Source: Pseudomonas sp. Irchel 3E13 (lineage in GTDB: Bacteria > Pseudomonadota > Gammaproteobacteria > Pseudomonadales > Pseudomonadaceae). Taken from it: DNA of 64,000 bases. Below are positions 55,149 through 64,000 of this stretch, one piece after another. The position numbers and the translations under genes are program-made. Within the stretch, counting starts at the first letter, position 1, and each line of letters opens with the position of its first letter. The notes under the pieces were generated by a model. It was not told the DNA's origin and made no database searches. It was given only the letters and a program-made list of their open reading frames with translations. The DNA is taken from assembly GCF_900187455.1 (NCBI RefSeq), contig NZ_FYDX01000001.1:434001-498000 (forward strand), given 5' to 3'.

Positions 55149-57119
55149 TCAGAAGGCGAAGCAGGAGCAGCCGAACGCGCCCCAGAAGCCCTGGAAGTCG
55201 CTGACCGGCACGTTGGACAGGCGCGCCCGTTCATGGCCGTGGGCATGCACGCCGCACGGGCCGCTGCACTGGTGCACCTGCGCCTGCAACGGCGAGGCCG
55301 GACGCCAGTGACCCGGCACCTTGACCACCGGCGACCAGTCCGGCAGCACCGGAATGTCCAGCGGGCCGTGGTTGCGGAAGTCGTCGGCGCCGAACACCAC
55401 CTTGCCGCCGACCACGGTCAGCACCGACTCGATCCACTTGATGGCTTCTTCATCGACGCTGAAGTAGTCGGCGCTGAGCACTGCGACGTCCGCCAACTGG
55501 CCGACCTTGATCTGGCCCTTCTTGCCCTGCTCCGAGGAGAACCAGGCGCTGCCGTGGGTGAACAGCTCCAGCGCGGTGAGGCGCGACAGCCCTTCCTCAT
55601 GCAAAGCCAGGCCGCCGACGGTGCGACCGCTGACCATCCAGTACAGCGAGGTCCACGGGTTGTAACTGGAAACCCGGGTAGCGTCGGTGCCGGCGCCGAC
55701 CGGCACGCCTTCGGCAAGCATGCGCTTGATTGGCGGGGTCGCTTCGGCGGCCTTGGCGCCGTAGCGCTCGACGAAGTATTCGCCCTGGAACGCCATGCGG
55801 TCCTGGATCGCGATGCCGCCGCCCAGCGCCCGCACCCGCTCGATATTGCGCGGGGTGATGGTTTCGGCGTGGTCGAAGAACCACGGCAAGCCGTTGAACG
55901 GAATGTCGCGGTTGACCTTCTCGAACACATCGAGCATGCGGCTGATGGATTCGTCATAAGTGGCGTGCAGGCGGAACGGCCAGCGCTGCTCAACCAGGTG
56001 GCGCACCACCGGTTCAAGGTCCTGCTCCATGCTCGGCGCCAGGTCCGGGCGCGGTTCGAGGAAGTCCTCGAAGTCGGCAGCGGAGAACACCAGCATCTCG
56101 CCGGCGCCATTGTGGCGCAGCATGTCGTCGCCCTGGTGCAGCTTGACGCTGCTGGTCCAGTTCTTGAAATCGGCCAGTTCGTCCTTGGGTTTCTGAGTGA
56201 ACAGGTTGTAGGCGATGCGCACCGTCAACTGGTCTTGTTTGGCCAGTTGCTCGATCACCTCGTAGTCGTCAGGGTAATTCTGGAAACCGCCGCCGGCATC
56301 GATGGCGCTGGTCAGGCCGAGGCGGTTGAGTTCACGCATGAACTGGCGGGTCGAGTTGACCTGATATTCCAACGGCAGCTTCGGCCCCTTGGACAGGGTC
56401 GAGTAGAGAATCATCGCGTTGGGCCGCGCCACCAGCATGCCGGTGGGCTCGCCCTTGCTGTCGCGGACAATCTCGCCGCCCGGCGGGTTGGGCGTGTCGC
56501 GGGTGTAGCCGGCGACACGCAACGCGGCGCGGTTGAGCAAGGCGCGGTCATACAGGTGAAGGACGAACACCGGGGTGTCGGGCGCGGCCTGGTTCAGCTC
56601 TTCCAGGGTCGGCATGCGTTTTTCGGCGAACTGGAATTCGTTCCAGCCACCGACCACCCGCACCCATTGCGGGGTCGGGGTGCGCTCGGCCTGGTCCTTG
56701 AGCATGCGCAGGGCGTCGGCCAGCGACGGCACGCCTTCCCAGCGCAGTTCGAGGTTGTAGTTGAGGCCGCCACGGATCAGGTGCAGGTGCGAGTCGTTGA
56801 GGCCGGGGATCACGCAGCGGCCCTTGAGGTCGATGACCTGGGTGCCGGTGCTGCGCGCGGCCATGGCCTGGGCATCGCTGCCCACGGCGATGAAACGCCC
56901 GTCCTTGATCGCGACTGCGGTGGCTTGCGGATTTTCCCGGTCCACGGTGTGGAACTGGCCGTTGAACAGAATCAGGTCGGCATTCATTGCAGGTCCTTGG
57001 TCAGAAGTGAGTGAGGCGAAGGACAACCGCGGCAGCAGCGTCGCGGCGGCGGTCAGGAGAGAGCCGGCGGCCAGCAGGCGGCGGCGGGCCGGGTCGGTGT
57101 GGTCATCGCGGTCAGTCAT
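55149..57119 (-). CDS. Tat-exported amidohydrolase (amidohydrolase 3 family)
   Basis: A 656-residue metal-dependent hydrolase. ATG 57119 has GAGGAG upstream and gives a Tat-type signal (ARRRLLAAG, then a hydrophobic stretch to about residue 37). An internal ATG at 56987 also has AAGGA and would give a cytosolic form. The amidohydrolase_3 motifs are GLNDSHLHLIRGG (HxH metal site), WFFDHAETIT and GAGTDATRVSSYN. The C-terminal ~45 residues are odd: Cys- and His-containing (HQCSGPCGVHAHGHE and FGCSCFAF at the very end). It is divergent from the STAND regulator at 57490. The substrate is unknown. Confidence 0.9.
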   Translation of the reverse strand: MTDRDDHTDPARRRLLAAGSLLTAAATLLPRLSFASLTSDQGPAMNADLILFNGQFHTVDRENPQATAVAIKDGRFIAVGSDAQAMAARSTGTQVIDLKGRCVIPGLNDSHLHLIRGGLNYNLELRWEGVPSLADALRMLKDQAERTPTPQWVRVVGGWNEFQFAEKRMPTLEELNQAAPDTPVFVLHLYDRALLNRAALRVAGYTRDTPNPPGGEIVRDSKGEPTGMLVARPNAMILYSTLSKGPKLPLEYQVNSTRQFMRELNRLGLTSAIDAGGGFQNYPDDYEVIEQLAKQDQLTVRIAYNLFTQKPKDELADFKNWTSSVKLHQGDDMLRHNGAGEMLVFSAADFEDFLEPRPDLAPSMEQDLEPVVRHLVEQRWPFRLHATYDESISRMLDVFEKVNRDIPFNGLPWFFDHAETITPRNIERVRALGGGIAIQDRMAFQGEYFVERYGAKAAEATPPIKRMLAEGVPVGAGTDATRVSSYNPWTSLYWMVSGRTVGGLALHEEGLSRLTALELFTHGSAWFSSEQGKKGQIKVGQLADVAVLSADYFSVDEEAIKWIESVLTVVGGKVVFGADDFRNHGPLDIPVLPDWSPVVKVPGHWRPASPLQAQVHQCSGPCGVHAHGHERARLSNVPVSDFQGFWGAFGCSCFAF

Positions 57120-57489
57120 GGCCGCACTCCTCGTCACCGTCGGTCGCGACGGTGTGGCGTTCACCGGGCCGCACTGCGGATGATTCAGTCATGTCGGACT
57201 CCCCTGGCGCTTGATCCCGTTGATTCTTGGGCGTGAGGCGATCATGGACGAGTTAATCGTTGTTAATTATTCCCCTGCGCGGCGTAGTGTTTTTCCCCCG
57301 ACTGCGGGCAGGCGCCCGCAAACAGGGCCTGCACCGTGCAGAGCTGTACAAGCGTAGACCGCGTACCGAGGCGCACCGGCGACGCCGCCATTGCGTTGCT
57401 GCCCGAACCTGCCCAACATGCGCCAAAGCCACGCGGCAGAGCCCTTTCGGGGCCGCCGCCGGTAGTCGGAACAGCGTCAGGAGCACGAT
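57120..57489. promoter_or_regulatory. Divergent control region with GTTAAT direct repeat
   Basis: 370 bases without a gene between the amidohydrolase and the winged-helix/STAND regulator. GTTAAT occurs at 57252-57257 and 57262-57267, exactly ten bases apart, as expected for an OmpR-type winged-helix dimer such as the neighbouring regulator. The surrounding patch is AT-rich. Confidence 0.5.
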
Positions 57490-60291
57490 GTGAGCAACAA
57501 CAGCGAACAGGCCATTCAGTTCGGCCCTTACCGGGTGTTTCCCGGCCAGCGCCTGATCGTCGAGAACGAACGGCCGTTGCGCCTCGGCCGGCGCGCCATG
57601 GACATCCTCCTCGCGCTGCTGGCGCGGCCCGGCGAAGTGCTGGGCAAACAGCAACTGATGGCGCTGGTCTGGCCCGACACGGTAGTCGAGGACATCAGCC
57701 TGCGCGTGCACATCGCCGCCTTGCGCAAGGCCCTCGGCGACGGCCAGGGCGGGCAGCGCTACATCGTCACCGTGGCCCAGCGCGGCTACAGCTTCGTCGC
57801 GCCGCTGACGCTAAAGACCCCGCCGCCGCTGTCGCCCGACCGGGTCAACGCCGCGCACAACCTGCCCCTGCGGCGCACTCGGCCAATCGGCCGCCAGGTG
57901 CTGGTCAATCAACTGCTCGATCAACTGTCGCAGCAACGCCTGCTGACCCTCGCCGGCCCCGGTGGCATCGGCAAGACCACCGTGGCGCTGCGGGTCGCCG
58001 AGCAACTGCTCGGGCACTACCGCGACGGCGTTCGCCTGCTCGACCTGAGCCCGCTGAGCAGCCCGTCGATGATCGTCAGCAACCTCGCCGGCGTATTCGG
58101 TCTGGCCCTGCCCGACCAGGCGCCGCTGGACGCCCTGTGCAATTACCTGAGCGAACGTCAGGTGCTGCTGGTGATCGACAACGCCGAGCATCTGGTGGAC
58201 TCGGTCGCCAGCCTTTGCGAACACCTGCTGCGCTGCGCCCCGCGCTTGCAGATCCTGGTGACCAGCCGCGAGAGCCTGCGTGCCGAAGGTGAATGGCTGC
58301 AGCGCCTCGACGCGCTGGAATGCCCGCCGGCCGACGCCCTGCTCGACCCCGCCGAAGCGCTGCGCTACAGCGCCGTGCAACTGTTCGTCGAACGGGCCAT
58401 CGCCAGCCAGGACAGCTTCGAACTCGACACCACCAACCTGACCACGGTGCTCGCTATCTGCCGTCAGCTCGACGGCATTCCGCTGGCCCTGGAACTGGCC
58501 GCGGCGCAACTGGCGACCCTCGACCTCGACGGTCTGCTCGGCGATCTGCGCAAACACCTGGCCCAGCCGCAGATTGACGCGGCCCCGCAGCACCTGCTCG
58601 GCGCCACGCTGGACTGGAGCTTTCAGTTGCTCAACGACAGCGAGCGCACCTGCCTGCGCCGGCTCAGCGTGTTTCGCGGCGGCTTCACCCTGGCCTCGGC
58701 GCTGGCCCTGGTCACCGACGAACGCCTCGGCCGCGAGCAGGTGCTGGATGCGCTGAGCCAGTTGGTGACCAAGTCGCTGCTCAATGTCGATGTCGGTGAT
58801 GAAGAGGTGTTCTACCGCCTGCTCGACACCACCCGCAGCTACGCCATGGCCAGGTTGCAACAGGCCGGCGAGTTGCCGGCGGCGCTCAAGCGCCATGCCG
58901 AGCGCTATCTGGTGATCATGCAGCAGGCCGAACGCGAGTGGCCGCAGACCAGCGCCGAGCAGTGGCTGGAGCGCTATTCGCGGGCCCTCGACGATCTGCG
59001 CGCGGCGCTGGAATGGGGTTTCGCCAGCAGCGACGCGGGCCTGCTCGGCGCCCGGCTGACCGCCGCGTCGGCACCGTTGTGGCAGGAACTGTCGCTGCTC
59101 TCGGAGCATGGCCGGCATATCCGCAAGGCGCTGTTGCACCTGGACGCCGACGCCCATCCCGCCGCACACCTGCACATCAACCTCAAGCTGGCGATGGGCA
59201 CCTTCAGCTACCACGACCATGGCGGCAACCAGGAAACCCTCGACGCCTTCGGCAGCGCCCGCGAACTCGCCGAGCGCCACGGCGACATGCCCGGCCAGTT
59301 GCGGGCGATCTCCGGGCATATGGCGGTCAACCTGAGCCGGGGCGAATACCAGCAAGCGCTGCACCTGAGCCGCGACTTCGACCAGCGCGGCCTCAGCCAC
59401 GACCCGCAACTGGCCCTCAGCGCCCAGCGCCTGCGCGGGCTTGGCCTGCACTTCAGCGGCGATCAGGCCGGCGCCCGCACCGAGGCCGCCGACGCGCTGC
59501 AACGCATGGCCCACAGCGGCCGCCTCAACCGCTTCACCCAAGGTTTCGGTGTGCAATATGACCAGAGCGTCGCCGCCCTCACCCTGCTGGCGCGCATTCT
59601 CTGGCTGCAGGGGCTGGCGGAACAGGCCGCGTGCACCGCCGAGCAGGCGCTGGACCTGGCGCGCCAGATCAACCATGGCACCACGCTGTGCTACACCCTC
59701 GCCCTCAGCGGCTGCGTCATTCCCTGGTACAACGGCGACGCGGAACAAGCCCGGGAGCGCGTGGCGCTGCTTCGCGAGCAGTCCATCCGCCATTCCGTGG
59801 GTCTATTCCAGGACTGGGCCGAGCACTACGCCCGGGCACTCGATGGCGAACCCGGCAAGCCGGCCACCGGCTTGATCGGCGACCTGCTGGCGACGCAGCT
59901 GCCAGGGCGGGTCGATACCGCGCTGCTGGAAAGAGCACACAACGGCGACGCCGGCTGGGCCGGCCCTGCCCTGCTCTGCTCACGGGCCGAGCAGCTTATG
60001 GTGGCGGGCGCGAATGCTCGTCAGGAAGCCGAAGTCCTGTTGCTCAAGGCCCTCGGCATCGCCCGCAAACAACAGGCGCTGGCCTGGGAACTGCGCAGCG
60101 CCAGCGCCCTGGCGCAGCTCTGGCTGGAAGACGGCCGACCGCTGCCCGCCCGGCAGTTACTGGCGCCGGTGCTTGCCCGTTTCAGCGAAGGGTTCGCCAC
60201 GCCGCAGGTGCTGCGGGCGCGCCAGTTGCTGGAGCAACTGCCCGCCCGTGAACAACCACGCAGCCGCTACGAAAGCACTCAGGCCGGCTGA
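57490..60291 (+). CDS. Winged-helix/STAND ATPase transcriptional regulator with C-terminal helical sensor
   Basis: A 933-residue regulator. An OmpR-type winged helix covers about 10-105 (LGRRAMDILLALLARPGEVL, and SLRVHIAALRKALGDG). A STAND/NB-ARC-like ATPase follows: Walker A GPGGIGKTTVA at about residue 157, Walker B LLVIDNAEH, and LQILVTSRESLR as sensor 1. The C-terminal half (about 430-930) is an all-helical, TPR-like repeat region that probably senses the signal. The start is GTG 57490 with GGAG upstream. It is divergent from the amidohydrolase gene, its likely target, and convergent with a shorter paralogue (13-base overlap). Confidence 0.9.
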   Translation: MSNNSEQAIQFGPYRVFPGQRLIVENERPLRLGRRAMDILLALLARPGEVLGKQQLMALVWPDTVVEDISLRVHIAALRKALGDGQGGQRYIVTVAQRGYSFVAPLTLKTPPPLSPDRVNAAHNLPLRRTRPIGRQVLVNQLLDQLSQQRLLTLAGPGGIGKTTVALRVAEQLLGHYRDGVRLLDLSPLSSPSMIVSNLAGVFGLALPDQAPLDALCNYLSERQVLLVIDNAEHLVDSVASLCEHLLRCAPRLQILVTSRESLRAEGEWLQRLDALECPPADALLDPAEALRYSAVQLFVERAIASQDSFELDTTNLTTVLAICRQLDGIPLALELAAAQLATLDLDGLLGDLRKHLAQPQIDAAPQHLLGATLDWSFQLLNDSERTCLRRLSVFRGGFTLASALALVTDERLGREQVLDALSQLVTKSLLNVDVGDEEVFYRLLDTTRSYAMARLQQAGELPAALKRHAERYLVIMQQAEREWPQTSAEQWLERYSRALDDLRAALEWGFASSDAGLLGARLTAASAPLWQELSLLSEHGRHIRKALLHLDADAHPAAHLHINLKLAMGTFSYHDHGGNQETLDAFGSARELAERHGDMPGQLRAISGHMAVNLSRGEYQQALHLSRDFDQRGLSHDPQLALSAQRLRGLGLHFSGDQAGARTEAADALQRMAHSGRLNRFTQGFGVQYDQSVAALTLLARILWLQGLAEQAACTAEQALDLARQINHGTTLCYTLALSGCVIPWYNGDAEQARERVALLREQSIRHSVGLFQDWAEHYARALDGEPGKPATGLIGDLLATQLPGRVDTALLERAHNGDAGWAGPALLCSRAEQLMVAGANARQEAEVLLLKALGIARKQQALAWELRSASALAQLWLEDGRPLPARQLLAPVLARFSEGFATPQVLRARQLLEQLPAREQPRSRYESTQAG

Positions 60292-61688
60292 AGCAGCGCG
60301 CCGTCCTCGACGCTCTGGCGCAAGTACCAACCGGTGCTGTTCAGCACCCGGTAACGCAGCGGCGCGTAATGCACCGCCAGCAGCGATTTGGCGGCCAGTC
60401 GCTCCACCGCCCGCACGGCGGGCAGCGGGCCGATGCCGTCGGCGGCGACATGGGCGACCGCCTGTTCCAGGCTGAATGGCCGGCTCAGTTGCGCGAGGCT
60501 GCGCAAGACCTGCTGCTCGATCGCCGGCAGGCGCTGGAAACTCCAGTCCAGCGCCGCCTTCAGCGATTGATGCCGGGCCTGGGCGGTGCGCCGTCCCCGA
60601 TTGAGCACCTGCAGACCTTCACTCAACTGCGCACGCAAGCCGACCAGGGCGAACACATCGATCTGCGCCGCCGCCAGCTCCAACGCCAGCGGCAACCCGT
60701 CGAGCTGCCGGCAGATTTCCCAGACCGCCTTGAGGTCCTGCGGGCGCAGGACGAAATCCGCCTGCCGGGCCTGGGCGCACCTGACGAACAAGCGCACCGC
60801 GGCATAGCTCATGAACTGCTCCACGCTGTGCGCGTCGCTGCTGGGCGGGACCGCCAGCGGTGCCACGGGTAACAGGGTTTCACCGCGAATGCGCAACGGC
60901 TCGCGACTGACCGCCAGAATCGTCACCCCCGGCGCCAGCGCCAGCAGCGCTTCGGCCAGCCGGCGACTGCCCTGCGGCATCGCCTCGCAGTGATCCAGCA
61001 CCAGCAGCAGTTGCCGATTCAATAGGTAGCCCGGTAAACCCGCCAGCGGACACTCGTCACAAGGCGCCAGGCCCTGATCACGCAGCAGGCCGGTGACCGC
61101 CTCGCGTGGGCATTGCGCCTCGGCGAAGTCGATCAGCCAGGCACCGTCGCGCCAACGCGGCGTCTGCGTTTCGGCGGCGCTCAGGGCCAGGGCGCTCTTG
61201 CCCACGCCGACCGGGCCACTGAGCGTCACCAGCCGGCGTTGCGACAGCAACAGGCCGAGCGCCGCCAACTCCTCATCGCGTCCGATGATCCGGCTCAGGC
61301 GGGTTGGCAGGTTGTGGGTCGTCGCAGATGCGGATGCGGCAACGCCTTCGCGCTGTACCGGCGCGACGAACGCGTAGCCCTGGCCGGGCACGTTGGCGAT
61401 GAAACGCTGGTCATCGCCCAACACCCGACGCAGCGCGGCGATGTGTACCCGCAGATTGATGTCCTCGACCACCGTGTCCGGCCAGACCCGCGCCAGCAGC
61501 GTCGGCTTGTCTACCAGCGAACCGGCCTGTTCCAGCAGCACCAGGAGAATGTCCAGAGCCCGGCCACCGATGGGTAGCCGACGCTCGTCGGCGAGCATCA
61601 AGCGCTGTCCCGAGTGCACGGTATAGCGACCGAAGCGCAGCACCTCATCGTTGTTGGAAACCCTGGCGAGTGCGCCCAAACCATCCAC
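60279..61688 (-). CDS. Winged-helix/STAND ATPase regulator lacking the helical sensor
   Basis: A 469-residue paralogue of the 933-residue protein next to it. The winged helix (about 18-110; IGGRALDILLVLLEQAGSLV and NLRVHIAALRRVLGDD) and the ATPase (Walker A GPVGVGKSALA, LLLVLDHCEA, ILAVSREPLR) are conserved. The protein ends just after the helical winged domain (about residue 460), so it has no TPR-like sensor. The start codon has AGGAGG close by. It may be a constitutive or co-regulatory partner, or a truncated duplicate. It is divergent from the DUF2167 gene. Confidence 0.88.
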   Translation of the reverse strand: MDGLGALARVSNNDEVLRFGRYTVHSGQRLMLADERRLPIGGRALDILLVLLEQAGSLVDKPTLLARVWPDTVVEDINLRVHIAALRRVLGDDQRFIANVPGQGYAFVAPVQREGVAASASATTHNLPTRLSRIIGRDEELAALGLLLSQRRLVTLSGPVGVGKSALALSAAETQTPRWRDGAWLIDFAEAQCPREAVTGLLRDQGLAPCDECPLAGLPGYLLNRQLLLVLDHCEAMPQGSRRLAEALLALAPGVTILAVSREPLRIRGETLLPVAPLAVPPSSDAHSVEQFMSYAAVRLFVRCAQARQADFVLRPQDLKAVWEICRQLDGLPLALELAAAQIDVFALVGLRAQLSEGLQVLNRGRRTAQARHQSLKAALDWSFQRLPAIEQQVLRSLAQLSRPFSLEQAVAHVAADGIGPLPAVRAVERLAAKSLLAVHYAPLRYRVLNSTGWYLRQSVEDGALLQPA

Positions 61689-61930
61689 CTCCTGCCGCTG
61701 AAAGACCTGATAGGGAATAGTGGCAGGGCAAGCTTTCAGGACAACCGTGCGAAGGGGTGCCAGGCGGCCAAAAGAGTGTCGGGGACGGACAACAACGGTG
61801 AATCAGGCTCTTCATGCAGAGCCAAGTGGAGCAGCCGCAGCAGCAGGCAGCTAGCACTAGACCATGGCGATCTACCAGTCCTTTAAGCTATCCTGCGCGA
61901 CCAAATTAATTCAAATTGTAAGGGATTACG

Positions 61931-62839
61931 ATGAAACACCTGCGCCAGCTATTGGCGGCAGTGTTGCTCTGCGCAACCACGTTGCCCGCCATCGCCGCCA
62001 GCACTCCCGCGTCTGCGCCAACCGCCAGCGAACAACCGCAGCAGACCGCCGAACAGTGGCTGGCCACGCTCAAGCCACAGCACGGCAACATCACCCTGCC
62101 CAGCGGCATCGCCAGCCTGCAACTCAACAACGAGTTCTACTACCTGTCGCCAGACGACACCGAGCGCCTGCTGACCGAAGCCTGGGGCAACCCACGGGGC
62201 TTCAAGACCCTCGGCATGATCATCCCGACCGCCGTCAGCCCACTGGCGGCAAACGGCTGGGGCGTGATCATCAGCTACAAGAACGACGGCCACATTTCCG
62301 ACGATGACGCCGCCAAGATCGACTACGCCGACCTGCTCAAGCAGATGAAGGCCGATGACGAGGAAGACAACAAGGAGCGTCGCAAGGAAGGCTATGCCGG
62401 CCTGACACTGCTGGGCTGGGCCGAGCCGCCGAGCTACGACCAGGCTACCCACAAGATGTACTGGGCACGAGAGTTGAAGGCCGACGACGCCGAGCAGACC
62501 ACGCTGAACTACAGCATCCGCGTGCTGGGCCGCGAAGGCGTGCTGGAACTCAACGCCGTGGCAGCGATGGCTGACCTGCAGACAATCAAGCAGGAAACGC
62601 CGAAGATCCTCGCCTTCACCAACTTCACCGACGGCAACCGCTACGCCGACTACGACGCCAAGACCGACAAGCTGGCGCCCTACGGCCTGGCCGCCCTGGT
62701 CGCCGGTGGCATCGCCGCCAAGGCGGGTCTGTTCGCCAAGATCGGTGTTGCCTTGTTGGCGTTCAAGAAGTTCATCATCCTCGGCCTGGTGGCCATCGCC
62801 GGCGTCCTCGGCAAGCTGTTCAAGCGCAAGCAATCCTGA
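61931..62839 (+). CDS. DUF2167 family membrane-anchored protein
   Basis: A 302-residue protein with a Sec signal (about 1-22), a periplasmic domain with the DUF2167 hallmarks (LPSGIASLQLNNEFYYLSPD, WGNPRGF, GWGVIISYKNDGHISDDDA) and one or two C-terminal hydrophobic segments (about 247-268 and 274-294) followed by a basic end. The charged middle (MKADDEEDNKERRKEG) is typical. AAGGG lies six bases before the ATG. The function is unknown; it is reported widely in Gram-negative bacteria. Monocistronic. Confidence 0.88.
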   Translation: MKHLRQLLAAVLLCATTLPAIAASTPASAPTASEQPQQTAEQWLATLKPQHGNITLPSGIASLQLNNEFYYLSPDDTERLLTEAWGNPRGFKTLGMIIPTAVSPLAANGWGVIISYKNDGHISDDDAAKIDYADLLKQMKADDEEDNKERRKEGYAGLTLLGWAEPPSYDQATHKMYWARELKADDAEQTTLNYSIRVLGREGVLELNAVAAMADLQTIKQETPKILAFTNFTDGNRYADYDAKTDKLAPYGLAALVAGGIAAKAGLFAKIGVALLAFKKFIILGLVAIAGVLGKLFKRKQS

Positions 62840-62888
62840 TTCTGGTCTGGCTCAGCCTTGATGGGCGGGTCACCTACAACGAACGTGC

Positions 62889-63842
62889 CTAAGGAGAGAG
62901 TTGCTCGCGATACTCCGCCGGGGTCACGCCCAATCGCTCGCTGAAGACCTGCCGCATATAGCGGACGCTGCCGAATCCGCTGCGGTAGGCGACGGTCTTC
63001 AAGAGCAGGTCGCTGCTTTCCAGCAACTCGCGCGCGCGGTCGATGCGGGCGTTCTGCAGGAAGACCATGGGCGTCATGTTCACTTCGCGCAGAAACACCC
63101 GGGAGAAATGCCGCGGGCTCATGGCCGCCAGCGCCGCCATGCGCGGGATGCCGAACGGCTCTTCCAGGTGCTCCAGCACATGGTTCTGCACGCGGGTGAT
63201 TGGGGTTTCTTCCTTGGCCACGGCGCCGGCCAGCGGACTGAAACGCGCCTGGCCGCCCTGGCGTTTCATGACCACCAGCAGCACCTTGGCCACGTCCTGG
63301 GCGACTTTCTTGCCGTGATCCTCGGCCACCACCGCCAGCGCCAGGTCGATGCCGGCGGTGACGCCGCCGGAGGTGATCAACTGGCGGTCACGCACGTAGA
63401 TCTGGTCCGTTTCTACCTGCGCCGTGGGAAAGGCGCGGATCAGGCGTTCGGTGTAGTGCCAATGGGTGGTGACCCGGTAGCCATCCAGCAGCCCGGCATG
63501 GCCGAGGATGAACGAGCCGGTGCAGATCGAGCCGTAGCACCGCGAGCGCCCGGCGACGCCTTGCAGCCACAGGCTCAGCGGCGGGCAGATTTCGTTGTAG
63601 GCGCCGGGACCGCCAGGCACCAGCAGCAAGTCCCAGCCGGCATCGTCGGGGTCGATGACCCGGTCCGGCAACAGGCTGACGCCATTGGACGCCCGTATCG
63701 CCCCCGGCACCGCGCCGAGGGTGGTCAGCCGGTAATGGTCCTCGGCCTTCAGATAGCGGTTGGCGATGGAAAACACTTCCATCGGGCCTGCCATGTCGAG
63801 CAGGAGGAAGTCGGGAAACAGCACCATGGCCACATTTTTCAT
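62889..63842 (-). CDS. GlxA-type AraC-family regulator (DJ-1/PfpI domain plus HTH)
   Basis: A 317-residue regulator. The N-terminal DJ-1/PfpI-like domain (about 1-185) has the nucleophile-elbow Cys in GSICTGSFILGHAG and TTHWHYTERL. The C-terminal AraC HTH (about 215-315) contains FGIPRMAALAAMSPRHFSRV and the AraC signature SDLLLKTVAYRSGFGSVRYM. Members of this group (such as GbdR, ArgR and CdhR in Pseudomonas) sense amino-acid or quaternary-ammonium metabolites. The gene is monocistronic; no target is adjacent in the window. The 158 bases beyond its start hold nothing I can identify. Confidence 0.92.
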   Translation of the reverse strand: MKNVAMVLFPDFLLLDMAGPMEVFSIANRYLKAEDHYRLTTLGAVPGAIRASNGVSLLPDRVIDPDDAGWDLLLVPGGPGAYNEICPPLSLWLQGVAGRSRCYGSICTGSFILGHAGLLDGYRVTTHWHYTERLIRAFPTAQVETDQIYVRDRQLITSGGVTAGIDLALAVVAEDHGKKVAQDVAKVLLVVMKRQGGQARFSPLAGAVAKEETPITRVQNHVLEHLEEPFGIPRMAALAAMSPRHFSRVFLREVNMTPMVFLQNARIDRARELLESSDLLLKTVAYRSGFGSVRYMRQVFSERLGVTPAEYREQLSP

Positions 63843-64000
63843 CGAGTCGGGTCACCGCAAGTCCAGGTAAATAACGCGCGGCACATTATTACCGCCCCTA
63901 CTCCGTGATCGGAATGTCCTGACGCATTGTCCACTTCAACGGGACAGTAATTCCATTTCCAGCTACTTATTGCGCCGCTCAGTAACCATTAATCTTCTCC

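Overview
The window reads as a chromosomal segment of a high-GC gamma-proteobacterium of the genus Pseudomonas, most likely the P. fluorescens/P. putida side of the genus. The evidence is the glgA-treZ-malQ-treY-DUF2934-glgX order, the fdnGHI-fdhE operon, aguA/aguB with a PotF-like protein, dsdA-dsdC, and Pseudomonas-type REP palindromes (core GTAGGAGCGAGCTTGCTCGCGA) in many intergenic gaps. Gene density is high. I see no tRNA, rRNA, phage, transposase, CRISPR or recognisable defence system.

Layout. 1-7.1 kb: a signalling block on the minus strand (hybrid kinase with three receivers, CheR, CheB, receiver-kinase; all four coupled by start/stop overlaps), flanked by two single-domain response regulators. 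7.5-18.3 kb: an alpha-glucan/trehalose operon (glgA, treZ, malQ, treY, a DUF2934 gene, glgX). 18.3-22 kb: a small ferredoxin, a solitary autotransporter-type barrel, a tandem UspA protein and a small lipoprotein. 22.3-27.8 kb: respiratory formate dehydrogenase fdnGHI plus fdhE, in which the catalytic residue is Cys (TGC) rather than selenocysteine and selA/selB do not follow fdhE. 28-33.9 kb: a DsbA/HCCA-isomerase-like protein, an atypical SDR and a TetR regulator, then an FAD monooxygenase, a SotB-type exporter and a GNAT protein. 34.1-36.4 kb: D-serine dehydratase and its LysR regulator. 36.5-41.7 kb: agmatine/putrescine catabolism (aguA, aguB, a PotF-like binding protein, a second Tat-exported deiminase) with a divergent LysR regulator. 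42.9-48.4 kb: a catabolic cluster of unknown substrate (two KstD-like flavoproteins, a NIPSNAP protein, a shikimate-dehydrogenase paralogue) divergent from an IclR regulator. 48.8-54.4 kb: a catabolic-type acetolactate synthase, a FadR-type regulator and a divergent polar amino-acid ABC transporter. 54.5-61.7 kb: a YcaC-like hydrolase, a Tat-exported amidohydrolase and two homologous winged-helix/STAND ATPase regulators. 61.9-63.8 kb: a DUF2167 membrane protein and a GlxA-type AraC regulator.

The most notable observations are: the Sec-to-Cys formate dehydrogenase without selAB; a ~350-380 bp long-inverted-repeat element present twice, whose two arms match each other at positions where the copies differ; tandem palindromes that overlap both promoter hexamers ahead of the isomerase-SDR-TetR operon; and the flavoprotein pair with a PcaR-like palindrome in its divergent promoter, which suggests a hydroaromatic ring-oxidation pathway. 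None is proven from sequence alone.
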